From Saposhnikovia divaricata (lineage: Eukaryota > Streptophyta > Magnoliopsida > Apiales > Apiaceae), in the NCBI GenBank assembly GCA_036435485.1, contig CM071596.1, forward strand, positions 10,630,001 through 10,694,000: a stretch of 64,000 nt of DNA. The letters are read 5' to 3'. A program made the translations under genes and the position numbers. Shown here one piece after another: positions 45,699 to 59,732 of the stretch. Each line of letters opens with the position of its first letter. Position 1 is the first letter of the stretch. Under the pieces are notes generated by a model that was not told where the DNA came from, searched no databases, and was given only the letters and a program-made list of their open reading frames with translations.

Positions 45699-48600
45699 AT
45701 GTTCAAAAAATCGATTGAGGCGAAAACGCATCAGCGATTATCAGGAGCGGACCGTAAGAAGCTGAAAAGAACAATCAGAGATCGCTTTCCTAATGCTTCT
45801 GATACCGACATTGACACCTTAATCCCTCCCAAGGTATATGTTTACATCTGTTTGTTGTATCTATATGTTTTGGATATCATTGCTTTGAATTGAGTGTATG
45901 TTTGTGTTGAATTGGTCAAGTAATTGATGTGTATGTAACTCGTTGATGCTATGAATTCGAATTATTCCAGTTCGGTTAGTTGTTTAGATGAAATGAAGTA
46001 ATCAGTTGTGGCGGTTTTACTAGCTGTGCTAGTGTTGGAAAGTTGATTTAGTTATGTTGCTGATTTGAATTGCGTGTATGTTTGTGTTTAATTGCTCATG
46101 TCATTGCTGTATATGTAATTTGTTGTTGCTATGAATTTGAATTATTTGAATTCGGTTAGTTAATTAAATGAAATGAGTTGGTAAAGTGTTTTTGCGATTT
46201 TGGGAGCTGTGATAGTGTTGAAAACTTGCGTTTAGTTTTGTCAATGAGGAGTGTATAATTTTAGAGGGAATTGTGAAGTTTTAGGGTCGTGAGCTGGTTT
46301 TTAACTTGAACATGACATTATGTATGGACAATTACCCGCAAATAATAAATCTTTAATTGTGTCTGACATGCTTTTGAGCTAGTTATCCACGGGAATGCAC
46401 ATGAGTTTGAACTTACGTGTGGTTTAAAAATTTGAGGTGACCAACTGAAATTTTGTTAGATTGCATGCAAAAGAGGGCTGATAGCACCCAAGATTATGAG
46501 AAGTGAGTTACCAATTATCAGTAGAAGTACAACATATAACTACAATGCTGTAGTTGCAATATGATTTATAGAGGATTAACTTATTAAATCATAGGAATTT
46601 TAGTAACTTGCTTAATGAAAAATTATATGTTTACTTTAGAAGAATACAATCCTCTATCTTTGGAATAAAGGAGCAGTGCACTGTTTCATATTCTGAGGAG
46701 AGTTATAGTTGGAAGAAGATAAATGTTCCTAGTGATGTAGGAAGAAGTGTTGTGCAATTTGTAATTTTGAAAATTTTGAATTGCACAAAGTCCAGCCTAG
46801 AATTTCTGTACATGGACTGTTAACTGTTTATTTGTGATACTTGAACTCTCATAAAATTAGGCCACTTAGATAAAAATTGAAGCTGAAAACTGGTGGGAGG
46901 TCTGCATTAAACAAGCTGTCACTTGAATAATGCGATTGAAGTTTTTTAATTTATCTAAGAACCCTGATATGAGTTCATTCGCGCAAGCAGATTCATTAAA
47001 GATGGAAAAGAGGTCTCTTGTATTCGTTGCAGGGGATTATTTGGTATTTTATTAAGGGTTTAAATCGATTATGGATTAAAGTTTAATTTGTTGATAAATA
47101 TGCGCCTTCTGCAGATAAATAAAAACAGTGGAAAATTATCTAGTGGTTGTATTACAGTGAAGTGAGACAAGAAGATTCAAAGAATATTAGTTCCTGATCT
47201 CCTTCTGGAAGTAATAAGTAGAAATTTTACCATGACAGCAGGGAAGAAAGCTATTTTGGTTTTCTGCCCTACAAATAAGATCATAGATATCTCATAATCG
47301 GTGGTCCTTTCGTTTCTGTATGTGAAAAATAATTAATTGCGGTATAGTAGTATGTATAGTGGTCAGTAGGTGATACTTTTCAGTAATTAGGGTTTCTGGG
47401 GAAAATCTCTACCAGGGGGAAATCCGTATTCACAAGATTATATCTGAAATAATTAACTCTGAGTCAGTTACAAGCTAACAAGTCCTATAATTAAGCAACT
47501 TATTATTCTAACTAAACTCTAAAAGGTAATAGATAATAGCGTAAAATAAGCTATTTATTTGGATTCCAGAGTCTTCTATGTTTTTCCCATTCTGGTTGCG
47601 TTGGGTTTCCGTCCAGCATTAACATATTGATTGTTTGATGATTAGTCAGCATCTTTTGTTGTATAGTTAATTATTATGCAGCAATCTAATATACTTCTAC
47701 GTAGCTTCTCTAGTGAGAATCTTAGAAAGAAATTCATCTGTATTTACGTTTATGGTCGTTTGTGGGGGTACATGTGAATGAATTGTTATTAGTTACTTTT
47801 AAAGATTTATTATTCAGCTTCTTATGTTGCTTTTAATTGATATGTTTCAGGTGGAGATAACTGTTGCAAAATATCCAAACCGAGTACTTGTGTACGGAAT
47901 AGAAAATGATGTTCCAATATTTTTTGATGTTGATGGACGAGGCTCTCAAATATATCCATCAGGTTAAAAAATATGATGGATCTGAAATTATACTATAATT
48001 TATTGGAGTATAATAGTTGTTTGTACTTTCTTTCTACGTGCGTGAATATTTCGAAAAAATTGAACTGCTCTTAAGAAAGCTTACGACTTACGAGTATGTA
48101 TTTAACTACAATTTTGCTTGCATGTTAGAAGTAATCAACACAACTAATTTGAAATACATATATGCTGGGTAGCATAACTGTAAAATTCAAAGATTGGTGC
48201 ATTGCGATTTAACTTGCACTGATCCCAGAAAACAAGTTAATGACACTAAATCATTCTATAACAGGACCTATATGTATTTTTACAACACATGGATCACTTG
48301 TGGTTTTAATGTATTCATTCAAGACGGCTTATAATTGCATTAATCTTGTTTGATCCTAGCAAAAAACAGTAATCACCGATCACTAAAACATCAATTTCTT
48401 CTCAATCTTGTTTTGAGTCTGACACACGATATTTAGATATTTCCTCCCACTCTTAGGTATGAGGCAAGTACTTCTTGTAGCATCCTTACTAGGTTAAAAA
48501 GTTCTTTTGAGTGCATTACACATAATGTGCGGGAAACTAGTATTGTTACTATATCTCATATATATGAAATGGTATAGATAATATAACTATATCACTATTT

Positions 48601-51600
48601 AACATTTGTTTCTATATTTCCCAACCTAAAACACAATGTTTTATATTAAATTCTACCGGGTAGATTTGCATGAAGGCCCAAGTGCTGACTATAAAAAGAT
48701 GATATATATGGTTGAATAGTACATCTTTAAATCATAATTAACTTTTACGAATATTTACACATAGTCTGATCATTTTATTTTAATACCTATACACATAGAT
48801 GGTGCTTAAAGGTCCTATTTTTTTTCCCACTTCTCATTTTGAATTGACAGTTATTTTATGTTTCCTTCAAATATGGAAACGCAACTCCAGATACGCAATC
48901 TGATTTAGGATACTTATTAGATTCATATAACTTTAAAAGATTGTAATGCGGTGCATGCAATCAAAAAATTAATTTTTTATTTGTAATATGTTGTTGTTCA
49001 AGAATGAAGTTAATTGTAATTACTTATATAGTTTGACTTTTTAAATAAATAGATTATTAGAAATATTTTAGGTTATAATAAAAGAATAGTACAAAGAATA
49101 GGATTTTCTTTATTTTACAGTTGAACTAATATTAAGATTGTAAGATTTTTTTTGCATGTTGGTTAAGTTTTAGGGTTTTTACTGCTTTACGAGATGTATT
49201 TTTTGATAATTTGCAGATGTTGATCATTTAATTGCAGCTTGAGGTGCAATTTTTAATGATCAATGATCTACATACGTTGAGTATTAAAACTTTGTTCTAG
49301 TTTGCTTTCCAAAAGAAATTTCCTCCTTTGCGGTTGAATCAGCTTAGGGCTACTCTTTCGCTTGGTTCCTTGTCCTTTTAAGTTTGAAATTTCATAGTAA
49401 GAAATTAACTAGCTCGAAGGTGTCCATTGATCATGTGTTTGATAATTGCAATTCAGTTTTATGATGTCGGTAATAATTTAATAATTTCTTTGATCCCTTG
49501 ATATGGCTTTATTTCATTATAAAGCCAATTAGTTTGTTGGGAAGCTTGATGGAGGACCAGGATACAATTTATGTTGAAGCATCTAATAGATACATACCAA
49601 TGCGTAGATTTCTAGTTAATGAGGATCGAGGCATGTTCTGGAAACGGATTATGATTTGTCTATATTAATTGCCTGGTTTATCTATTTCTAGATATATTAC
49701 TATATTTAATCAGAATTGGGAAGTATTAATTATTAGTATATACTAGTTAGTTTCTATGCACCGAACGGTTATAAGAATCGTTTATATTTTACATAACATA
49801 AATATTATTAAAATATTAATACATAATTATTAGTTAAAATATATACAAAAGTTTTATAGAACATTAAATAATTATTGTTCAAAAGTAAAAACAGTCTCAA
49901 ATAAATATATATTAAAAATACTATAAACTTATTGTAAAAGTTTAAATGTATCATGGGTGTTATTTTAAAATTTTAATTAATATTATGTAATGAGTAAAGT
50001 ACTGTTGAAAAAAATTAATATAACATTTAGTTTAAAATAATTCTTGTTCAATTTTTACATGAAAAATATTGCTATATATGTTACAGTATTTTGGAGATTA
50101 ATATCAGAATGTATATAAAGACACCCAAATAATATTTGAAAAAAATTGTACAAGAAATGTTTTAGAAAGGAAGGTAAAAAACGAAACTAAAAGATTGGGG
50201 GAAAGAAAGTATTAGTGCTATGTAATAATTTGGAATGAAAGAATATAATATGGGAATATGAGATAGTGTAATTGATTTAAACATTGTTATCTTAAATCAT
50301 GTATGTTTTATTATATAGGTTCCATTAAAAGAACATATATGATATATCAGAGAAGTTGATAAATCAATGGCTATTGCACAGTGATCTTGATTACATTGAT
50401 CTGTTTATTTTCTCCTCTGACTTTCTACTAGTTACCCTGTACTCTTATCTACCCAAGTGTTTATCCAAATTAAGTTCTTGATCTTTTAATAGAAGTAGCC
50501 TAGTGTTGGACAAACCTATTATATTTTAAAACTATCTGATGCATATTTACGCATACATTTAATATAAATATGTACATATAAATAGAGATACATGATACAT
50601 ATGATTACATTCATGTTCTGTTCCAGCCCAAAAACCAACAAGTTCCAAGTTTTAGTGAACTTTAGTATTCCGGTCATCCGGTGTGTTACCTCCTGCTTTT
50701 TTTTTATTCTGTAAATTAATAATTATATTTTTAAATAATTGTTTTGCCAGACATTGCTTACATGCATTTCTTGTTCATATTTGGGATACATGTGGCAAGC
50801 CTTGGTCTGATACTCTGAAACTCTTAATGTCTTCTAATTGAGAGTATAAGGATTATGAGTTAGTTTTACCCTGTGACGTAATGTTAGTATTAGACTGAGT
50901 GACTTTATAGTTTCTCCGTTTTCTTCTGGTTTATATGTTAGTTTTATATTTCGTTGTAATAATTTTCGTTGGGCTCAGTATATCTGAATTGATGATGCAG
51001 TATATGCTCTGTGGAAGGTCCCAGAACTCTTGCCTGCCTTTGTGCTAAAAGGTGGTGAAGTCTCGCATTACATCATTGGTGGGGCAGATTTAATGTACCC
51101 AGGCATAAGTATACCCCCTGAAGGTCTACCATTGCATTCAGCTGGAGAATCATGGGCAGTAAAAGTTCCTGGAAATCAGGCTCCAATTGCGGTAAGCCAC
51201 TTGAATCTCTGCTATTTTCACTTGTTGAATGTAGAGGTGTGGTCAAATGTGGATTCGTCTCTTTTTAGTTTTGACTGATTATGGATATATATTTATGTAG
51301 GTTGGAACTACCACAATGAGTAGCTCTGAAGCTGTGAAAGCTGGGTTGCGCGGAAAAGCTTTGAAAATATGTCACTATTACCGTGATTTACTTTGGTACC
51401 CCCAAAAATAACCTCGTAGAAAAATTAACATGATTCCTAGATTGTCATGTAATCTGTATAGATTTCTGACATGTCTGGCCTTTTATTTTCAGGGAATCAG
51501 CTGAAAAATGCTATGTTCCGAATGCTGGCTTTCTAGATGATCTTGTGCTCGAGGATCCTTCTCTATCATCTGGTTGTCAAGGTGCTTATTCTTATAAAGG

Positions 51601-52148
51601 TGAAGCTTCCATCATGGAAGAAAGTGGAGCCAACAACAATATGGGGGTGGTTGCTGATGCCAAAGATGATCATGTCTCTAACTCAAATGTTGTGGAAAAT
51701 GATCTTATTGAGCAAGAAACCACAGATGTCCAAGATTTGAAATTAACGGAAGATGGTGACCAGTCAAATGCTGATCCTGAGCAACGACTTATTTTATCTG
51801 TGGTGGATGTGGATACTCTTTTGGACAAATGTCTTCTGCAAGCCTTGCACACTACAGTTAAGGATAAAGATCTTCCCATGCCTGGAAGTACATTGTGGTA
51901 AATTTATTCCCGACTCCGTTAGCTTACTGAAGTTTGCTTATTTTCTTCCTGTTGTATGTCCATATTTGGAAATGCTTTAATCTTTATATGCTTTTAGCGT
52001 ACTTGTACTTGAAACCTTTTTTTTTTGCTAATCTACTTGAAACTTTTAATTTCTGACTTCCGAGTAGTTTCAATTTCGTAAATTTTACAACTTTAGTTAG
52101 GGGTGTGTGTGTGTGTGAGAGAGGGAGGGAGGGAGGGAGGGAGGGAGG

Positions 52149-52240
<92 letters not shown>

Positions 52241-52505
52241 ATAAAGATCTTCCCATGCCTGGAAGTACATTGTGGCAAATTTATTCCCGACTCCGTTAGC
52301 TTACTGAAGTTTGCTTATTTTCTTCCTGTTGTATGTCCATATTTGGAAATGCTTTAATCTTTATATGCTTTTAGCGTACTTGTACTTGAAACTTTTTTTT
52401 TTTTTTTGCTAATCTACTTGAAACTTTTAATTTCTGACTTCCGAGTAGTTTCAATTTCGTAAATTTTACAACTTTAGTTAGGGGTGTGTGTGTGTGAGAG
52501 AGAGG

Positions 52506-52585
<80 letters not shown>

Positions 52586-55500
52586 CAATACCTTTTGTAA
52601 TGGTTTTACTGTACATTGCTTAAAATAGAATAGTTAAAAATGGATAATACGTTGGATCATGCCAGCTTATGGATTTTGCACAATCTTGTCCCTTTAAGGC
52701 ACTTCTGGATGGTGCATTTGCAATCTGCAACTATACCTGTAATGGCTATATTATACTATCATGCATTGCTTTGTGTTGAAAATGGTTTTTTCTTTATTTT
52801 TAATCTTAAATTTCAATTTTCTTGCCAGAAAGGTCCTACTGGCTGCCACTGCTATGGTTTGTTGCTTACATTTTCATTCAGAGAGAGAGAGAGAGAGGGC
52901 AAAACCTTGCTTTTCTAAATTTAACACGTGTACTAAATTTTGACTAACAAAATTTTAGAGTTCAAGCCTTTCAGAAATATTCTGCTAACCAAATAGTTAA
53001 ATGAAGAAAAAGGTTTGAAGTTTGGACTATGTTAGGTCACGTAAGCTATTCCCTGGATGAGATTCTTCGTAGGGTAGTATTATGATATCATGTTATTTAT
53101 GAAGTTGTCCGCTGCTAGGTTTACACCCCGAAGTATGTTAATCTCATATAATGGCCACGTACTGGACTAGGAGTGTGTTACTAGTTGCGATTACTGATTC
53201 TAGCAAGTGATCTTGCTAATCTATACTATTAAAAATGCAGTTATGTATTGGATAAAAAATCATTGCCCGAAGACCTTCTGTATATTTATATGTAGTCCTT
53301 GAATGAAGTGCATTAGGAATATGTTAGGCTTTGTTTTTTAAGATAAATATATCGATTCATGTCATCGTTAAAGATGCTATCTAAGTTTTATGTTAAAATT
53401 TATGGCGTGCTAAACAGTTACCATTTATAACAAGAATCGTTTTGCTAGTAATCTCCAAGTATGCTGATTATTGGTTTTTTTTTTGTAGGTCAAATCACGT
53501 GTTGCCTTGTAGGCCTGAAGGCATTACTCTGGATATCAAGAAGTCCTCGTACAAGAAATTGTCCAAGTGGTTACAGTTTAAATCTTCTACAGGACTAGTA
53601 TGTTTAGCCCATCTGTAGACTGTTTCACAATGTTGTCTTTTGTCAATAAAGAAGATTTTATGCTTGCTTTCTTATAGAAGGCATGCAAAAATGCGAATGC
53701 AGGATTTTTTTCTCTTTTGATACCCAAGTGTGTCTAGTATTATGTTTATAGAGTTTTTGAAAATTTTTATTATCCAAGTTTCTAGCTGTAAAAATTTAAA
53801 GTTTTAAGCTATAAAATTTACGTTATGCGAACTAATTATTATAATTAATTTATTCTGTCTACATAATTTTGGTCTCCTTTTTTTTACCCTCTCTTATACG
53901 TTTCCTGGGCCTGAAACATCATCCACGTTGAGTTACCGAGTGTCTAAACTTCATTCCAGAGCCTTTTTGGAAAGCTTATAATATCTTGTGATTTGGAGGA
54001 TTAGATGCACCATGAACATGTTACAGTACCTAATTGTTTATTGTCATCGATGTAAATTAACTGCCTTACCATTAGCTTGATCTTCTTTGAATTTATACTT
54101 AACCCTTCCGCTGTGATTGCTGCCATCTTGGATAATTGTACCTAGTGTGAACATTTTAATTGAAATCCTGGTGCTGAAGAATCTGGCATGGGATTGTGAA
54201 ATTTGTAGAATTTAGATTTTTGAAATTTTGAAGGCCTTGGGGCAAACTTTCTTTGTGAAATGTGAATTTACTAAGACGTATTTGTATAATATCAGCCAAG
54301 CCTTTTTTTTTTATAATAATCTAAAATTCCCTAGGTCCCCCGTAATCCTGGCAAGTTGCTTGCTTCTGTCTAGAAATATGTGCTGTTTGTCTATGCACTT
54401 TTGTTTGTCTATGCACTAATTAAACATGGTATGAACAGATTTCAGTGAAAGAAGACAAACATAAAAAGGAAACTACACTGGTTGCTGTTAATCGCAAACA
54501 TGCTGACTACGCATCCTTTAAGCCAGAAAAAAAGAAGGCAGAGAAGATGGAACAAGTCATAAATCAGACTGCTAATGAAGGACAGGTTATTCTGGAAGTT
54601 GAAGAGATCTATAAACCAAGTGTGCATGTCAATCCCATCTTTGCTTCTGTAGGAGCTGATACAGGAAAACTCTTCAGTGCCTCAGAAGCAACTGATATAG
54701 TCTTCCAATACATAGAAATGGAGAATCTGGTCAAACCCACAAATAAGTCTATTGTGGTTCTGGATGCAATACTATGTGATGCACTGTTTAAGGGAACTGT
54801 CAAAAAGGGAGCAACTTATCCAACAGAAATTCATAAAAAAGATTTGGGGAGTACATTTGTAAACCGGATGCAAGCACATCATAGAGTGACAAGAGGAACT
54901 GAGTCGGCTGTACGTAAGGGTGGCCTGAAAACGATCCAAATTTTAACAGAGCGAAGGCAAGGTAACAAGAAGGTCACAAAGTTCTCAGGGTTTGAATCAT
55001 TTTTGATACATGCTGATGCATTAGCTTCAGAGCTTCAGAAGAAGTTTGCATGTAGTACCTCCGTGGCAGAACTACCAGGTACGCCACCTTATAGTGGATT
55101 TTGTTTCTTTCAAGATATTTAGACTTCAATTTCAATGTAGTTTTCACCAAATAATTTCAGAGAGATTATATATTTTGTTCAAAATTTATGTAGTTCACAT
55201 TTTCTTTCTTCTTTTCTCTTTCCAATCATCATAGAAATTGGGAGGTTGTGCAATAGCCTGATATGTTTCTTGTGTAATAGACTGATATGTTTCAAATGAT
55301 GATCTTTATTGTTGGTTGATTTTATCTAGATCTTGTCCTTGAATGTGCGTTATGATTTTATTTAGTCATCAATAATTATTTTCGTTTTTGTCTAAGATAG
55401 AATTATTCATAGAAAGGATCTAATTGCTCAGGTATACCCTGTATACGGAGTATTATTTTGAAGAACTTAATATTTTTTTTATTTGTTTTGTGAAAGATAA

Positions 55501-56714
55501 ATTTGTTTGCAATGCCTTTGGGTACTTAAAGCTCTCTATATATTCTGTTGAGAATGATACATCCTCTTCTGAATCGATGGCCAATGCTTTAATGAGGTTA
55601 GTTCGATAGAATTCTTTTCAGGGATAATTCTGATTTAAAATTGGGAATAAATCATAGGCCCAGGCTTTAATGAGGTTTGTTTTAAAGAGGAAAGTCGGCA
55701 TGTGGATGTGGTTATCTTTTACTGTTTATTCTTTCATTATCAGTTGGATACTTGGATGGGTATATATAGATAAATAAATATGGGGTGATACATAAGATAA
55801 CCCAAGGCATGAGTTGTCAACATGTAGGGTCTTTAGGAGTGGCTTCCATCTACACTCCCTTAATGGTTGGATTTCAGTAAGGTTAAAAGTTAAATGTATC
55901 AGGTGAAAGGAGCTTGAGCTGTCAATGTCAGGCTGTTTATGAGTGCTCCCCCCCCCCCCCCCTCTCTTTTCAGCCAGTTGGATTTGCTAGAGTTGAAAGC
56001 ATGTAGTTAAAAAAACCATGAGTTGTCCATGTCTAGGGTTTTTAGGTGGCACCATTAGTTGGGCCAACACCAACACTTTGTTGTAGCTATTCATGACTGT
56101 GCCTATGAAGCGCATGATAGTCTTACAACGGGTTGGGTTCAATATTTTTTTTGTGAGCCTTAACACATGGGCATAATACTTAATAATTGTGTATTAATTT
56201 ATGTGCCAGATTAGAGAGAGAACTTTAGTTTGCAATTTTGCATTATAATCCCGTCAGTGTTTTAGTTATAGTTATCATTACATACATTTCTTAATAACAG
56301 GTGTGTTAAGTATTTTAAATTCTATTGGAATATAAAGTACCTTCTTGGTCCTATTATGTTAAGGAAATGACTCTCATCTGTAATTCTTTATAATTGTTTT
56401 CATTTCCTCGCCAAATCTGTCCCAAATTCCATCATTGATTGCTTTTTGCCACTTCTTAGAGACATGTACGGAAGAGAAGACAGCTCGTAGGAAGATTAAT
56501 TGTTATAAGATGCAGATGATGAGGCAAATTAGTCATCTTGTAAACATATCCTTGTGTAGCTGAAAATTTTCCTTTCATATGTTTTTGTTCAGGTAAGAAG
56601 GGGCATGAAGTTTTAGTCCAGGGTGGCGTCATTGATGATCTGGCAAAGCATCTAGTTCAGCAATATGGGATTCCGAAGAAATACATTGAAGTTCTCGATA
56701 AAACAAAGAGATGA
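45699..56714 (+). CDS. EIF2D: Translation initiation factor eIF2D (ligatin) homologue, eight exons
   Basis: Exons: 45699-45833, 47851-47962, 51001-51191, 51301-51395, 51493-51897, 53489-53597, 54439-55078 and 56593-56714. All introns are GT/AG and the joined frame gives 602 aa, close to the usual eIF2D length. eIF2D binds the 40S ribosomal subunit, helps deliver tRNA to the P site independently of GTP and takes part in ribosome recycling and reinitiation (known for the family). N-terminus MFKKSIEAKTHQRLSGADRK and VPIFFDVDGRG; PUA region LKGGEVSHYIIGGADLMYPG (about residues 98-180); acidic linker encoded by exon 5; winged-helix/SWIB-like segment in exon 7; C-terminal SUI1 domain from GGLKTIQILTERRQGNKKVT (about 509) to VLVQGGVIDDLAKHLVQQYG. 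No defects in the coding sequence. Intron 5 carries a tandem duplication of the end of exon 5. Confidence 0.92.
45834..47850 (+). other. Intron 1 of eIF2D (2.0 kb)
   Basis: Includes two similar stretches near 45890-45975 and 46070-46165 (both have TGTATGTTTGTGTT, AATTGnTCA and ATGAATTnGAATTATT), an old partial duplication. No TE ends or genes recognised. Confidence 0.6.
47963..51000 (+). other. Intron 2 of eIF2D (3.0 kb)
   Basis: The longest intron, AT-rich. It contains a possible reverse-strand Helitron 3' end near 49742-49775 (plus ACTAGTTAGTTTCTATGCAC), without a matching 5' end. No coding remnants. Confidence 0.5.
51860..52585 (+). repeat. Tandem duplication (377 bp) spanning the exon 5 end and intron 5 start
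   Basis: AAGGATAAAGATCTTCCCAT begins at 51860 and again at 52237. Each copy holds the last 38 bases of exon 5, the start of intron 5, a poly-T, and a (TG)n/(AG)n microsatellite (about 52106-52236 and 52484-52580). In copy 2 the splice donor context ATTGTGGTAAAT has become ATTGTGGCAAAT. Confidence 0.95.
55079..56592 (+). other. Intron 7 of eIF2D (1.5 kb)
   Basis: Contains a run of 15 C at 55948-55962 and otherwise ordinary intronic sequence. No further gene or TE recognised. Confidence 0.6.
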
Positions 56715-58782
56715 GAGGTCTGTAATCTTAGTTCACTTTTTCGGTCTATGTTTCTTTTATGGTAGTTCTCTTTTTATATTGTGTATTTAATCTATTATTG
56801 CAATTTGGTGGTGGACTCTGGTCGTTACTGCTTGTTCTACGTTGTACTAGGTCAGGGTTCTCTTGAAACATAGTACAAGCTCGTGAAAGCCAGAGAATAA
56901 TGGCTGTCATTTATGGTCCTCATCTCATTATTAAACATTTAGAATTTGGTTATCAATTACCTATAGATTCGTCAACTTGTTGATGTAGCTTTACTACACG
57001 GATTCAACTTTCTATTGTTGTTGGAGGGTTCGTGAGCTCTGTAGGTTAAATCCTGGTAGAAGCATTTACGCCCCCCACCCCTGTCAGGATTGGATCTGTG
57101 AATGCATCAGTTTTATAGTATTAGTAGTAATATGTCAGGAAAGCAGTACAGTACAGCAGTGCCTTGGTATTGTACAAGTAGTTTTAAGAGTATTAGTAAG
57201 GGTACTTTTGTCTTTTCCATTTCAGAGTTAGTTACAAATGTGGAGTTCTATATATAGTTGTTAAGTCTTGTAATTTGGGATAATGTTGAATATATGAAAA
57301 ATTGGCTTTTGCCTCCAATCTCTTTCTCTCTCTATAACTGTTCTTTCTCGCTTTCTCTCTAGGTTTCTCTCTCTCTAAATTCTATCTTCTTCTCCAAGTC
57401 TCTGTGATTTCTGTCTCTCTCTACATTCTATCTCTAATCTCTCTGAATCTATCTCTCTGCTGCTCTATTTCTCTGTTTCTCACCTCTATCTAGCTATTAT
57501 AGTGCTTATGAACACAGAAACACCAAAAATACTTAGAAAACTAATCCGGAATTCAACAATTCCTGACCCCCCCCCCCCCCCCAATCTCTAGTGTTAGGGC
57601 ATGGAACACAATTATTATTCTCCATCTGGGAAATTAAGCCATTTTTCTTTTAAATCTTTAGAAAAGCCAGGATAGTAATTGGACTCCATGACTGTCAGGC
57701 ATGTGGTAGTTGTGCATGATCATTTTGTGCGTAATTAAAGAAGGGCAGGTCAAAAGGGATCTTCATGCGATGTGCATGTTCGTGTTAGATAGTCTCCATA
57801 CTCAGTAGAGCATCACTAAATGTAATCTTTGAGTTTTTATGTCAAATAGCATCTTAAGGAATCTATGAACAAGCACTAGGAAGGTTACTGTGAAAATGGA
57901 AAGTAACTATAGTTGTTAAAAGTGGTTAGCGTTCGTCTCAAAATTTCTGGTGTTCCTTCAAAGTCAAAAAAAGAAAAAAGAAGCGTTTCTTGATTTTTAG
58001 GGATTTTTGAGCTCGTGTTGAACTATTTTAATAGCATTTAAAAGCATATAGTTCAATCCTGCAGATAACAGTTACGCCTACAGTTACGCCTATGCAATGA
58101 ATCTCTTTTAACCTCGGAAATGTCTCCATCTTGTATTTGAATTCAGAACTTCCTACAGGATGTACACAGGAATTTTATCATTTATCTTGATATTTGCAAG
58201 TTGTAGCTAAATACTTTATGGTTCTTTTCTCTTGCAGGTTTTTTGCTTTCTCCCCAGGAGCGGATGATTCAAACATAAGCATGCAGATTGGTTTGTTCTA
58301 GCGAGGAGGTGCATCAGTATTGGAAATGATGAGAAGTGCATGTTTAAGACTTCTAGTTTAGCTTTGAGACCGAGATAGATGAAAATTTTGATAACTCTTT
58401 CTCCGTAATTTATTAATTTTAAAATTTTGAATTATACAGAAGCCCGAGGAAAGACAAATTATTAAAAAAAGATAAGATAAAGACAAGTTTGATATCTAAT
58501 ATGCTTAGGTGTTAAGATTTCCCTTAATGGGTGTTAAAGATTATTTATATGTATTTCATGTTAGTAGTAGGGTCTTGCTGCTTTGTTATTGTTAGTTATA
58601 ATACCGGGGGTGCTGTTTAACATAAATAATGTTGTAATCTATGGCCAGTATAACAGTATTTACATTTCAATTAAGATATTGTGGCAGTTAATGTAGATGT
58701 TTTAGGTGGCTTAGTGAAGTTGGTAATTTCTTCTGTAGGTATCAACTTGATTGTGAGTTTCCTTGACACTAAAGTGAGTTAT
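56715..58782 (+). other. 3' flank of eIF2D, possibly with a spliced 3' UTR
   Basis: A donor-like GAGAG|GTCTGT lies just after the stop codon, and an acceptor-like TCTTGCAG|GTTTTTTGC lies at 58237, so the 3' UTR may be spliced. The stretch also holds a CT-rich region (about 57320-57490) and a run of 16 C at 57567-57582. No coding sequence seen. Confidence 0.35.
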
Positions 58783-59117
58783 GCAATAATGGGATAAGTA
58801 ATCCATATGATAATTACCCTTTGGTGTTTACTTTGTGCAGCTTGTCCTCTTCCTCCTCTCCCTCATTTCAGTCCCTGTACAATCTATCTGTTTGATATGC
58901 AATCATGGGATAAGTAATCCATATGATATTTACCCTCCAGTGTATTACTTTGTGCAGGCTTGCACTCGTCCTCCTCTCCCTCACTATTATCTCTGTACAA
59001 TCTCTCTATTTGATTTGCAATTTTAGGATAAGTAATCCATAGGATACTTACCCTCCCGTGTTTACCTTGTCCTCTTCCTTTCCCTCACATCTATCTCTGT
59101 AAAATCTCTCTGTTTGA
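58783..59117. repeat. Three-copy tandem repeat, about 117-bp unit
   Basis: GGATAAGTAATCCATATGAT recurs at 58791, 58907 and (as AGGATAAGTAATCCATAGG) 59025. Each copy also has TACCCTnnnGTGT, TCCTCnTCC and CCTCTCCCTCA followed by a CTCTGTACAATCTCTCT-like part. Confidence 0.8.
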
Positions 59118-59732
59118 TCAATACAGACATTGAAAAGCTTCGTCTTTCGGGGACCGTTCTTGTTTAAATGTAGCATTCTTGGTTCTTGTCCTACAAGAGA
59201 GCAGGAGTGTCGCAAAGAAACTAGCTTAAGGTTTTGGTCTCCGGACCAGTTCAAGGAAGCACTCTTGGTACCCTTTCCAGTCGCTTGAGTGCTGTAAATG
59301 CTCAGAGCATTTAGAAAATTTTCACCAAATGACAGATTCTTAATGTTTTTTAGGATAAAGCATTGGTTTAGATTTTTTTTTAAAGGACAAACTGAACGTA
59401 ATACAACTCCAATCGAAAGAAAAGAGAATAAGTAGCTACAACCTTTCTTACAGCCCATGGACCTCTTTTGATGGTTCTCAATGGCGGATTTAATATATAA
59501 CTAATTAGCTAGAGATGTAGAATAAGTTTCTCATATGTATATTAAGAAAAGAGTATAAGGTGATTCATTTTTTATTTATTAAATTTGTTGGATATGTAAT
59601 TTTTTAATAAGGATGGATATTGTAATTTTAGTAAGGATGGATTCATGTTAAAATAAAAATAATTTTAGCGTGCAAATAAAGATCAGGTGAATAGAAGTAG
59701 TATAATTACAGCCCCCATTGTACATCCCCCAC
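59118..59732. other. Non-coding stretch before the satellite arrays
   Basis: Includes a minus-strand ORF of 136 codons (59048-59458) with no recognisable domain. Otherwise AT-rich and featureless. Confidence 0.4.

Noticed and set aside
49735..49780. Possible Helitron 3' end on the minus strand (ACTAGTTAGTTTCTATGCAC on plus)
   Set aside because: The hairpin is weak and I found no matching 5' terminus, so the element cannot be delimited.
51984..52616. Long ORFs over the eIF2D intron 5 microsatellites
   Set aside because: Low-complexity AG/CT translation; no protein domain.
53220..53240. Possible Helitron 5' end TCTATACTATTAAAAATGC in eIF2D intron 5
   Set aside because: Isolated match to a short AT-rich word with no 3' end found.
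59048..59458. 136-codon ORF on the minus strand
   Set aside because: No domain, and it overlaps the three-copy repeat. It could be a decayed fragment, but I cannot support a gene.
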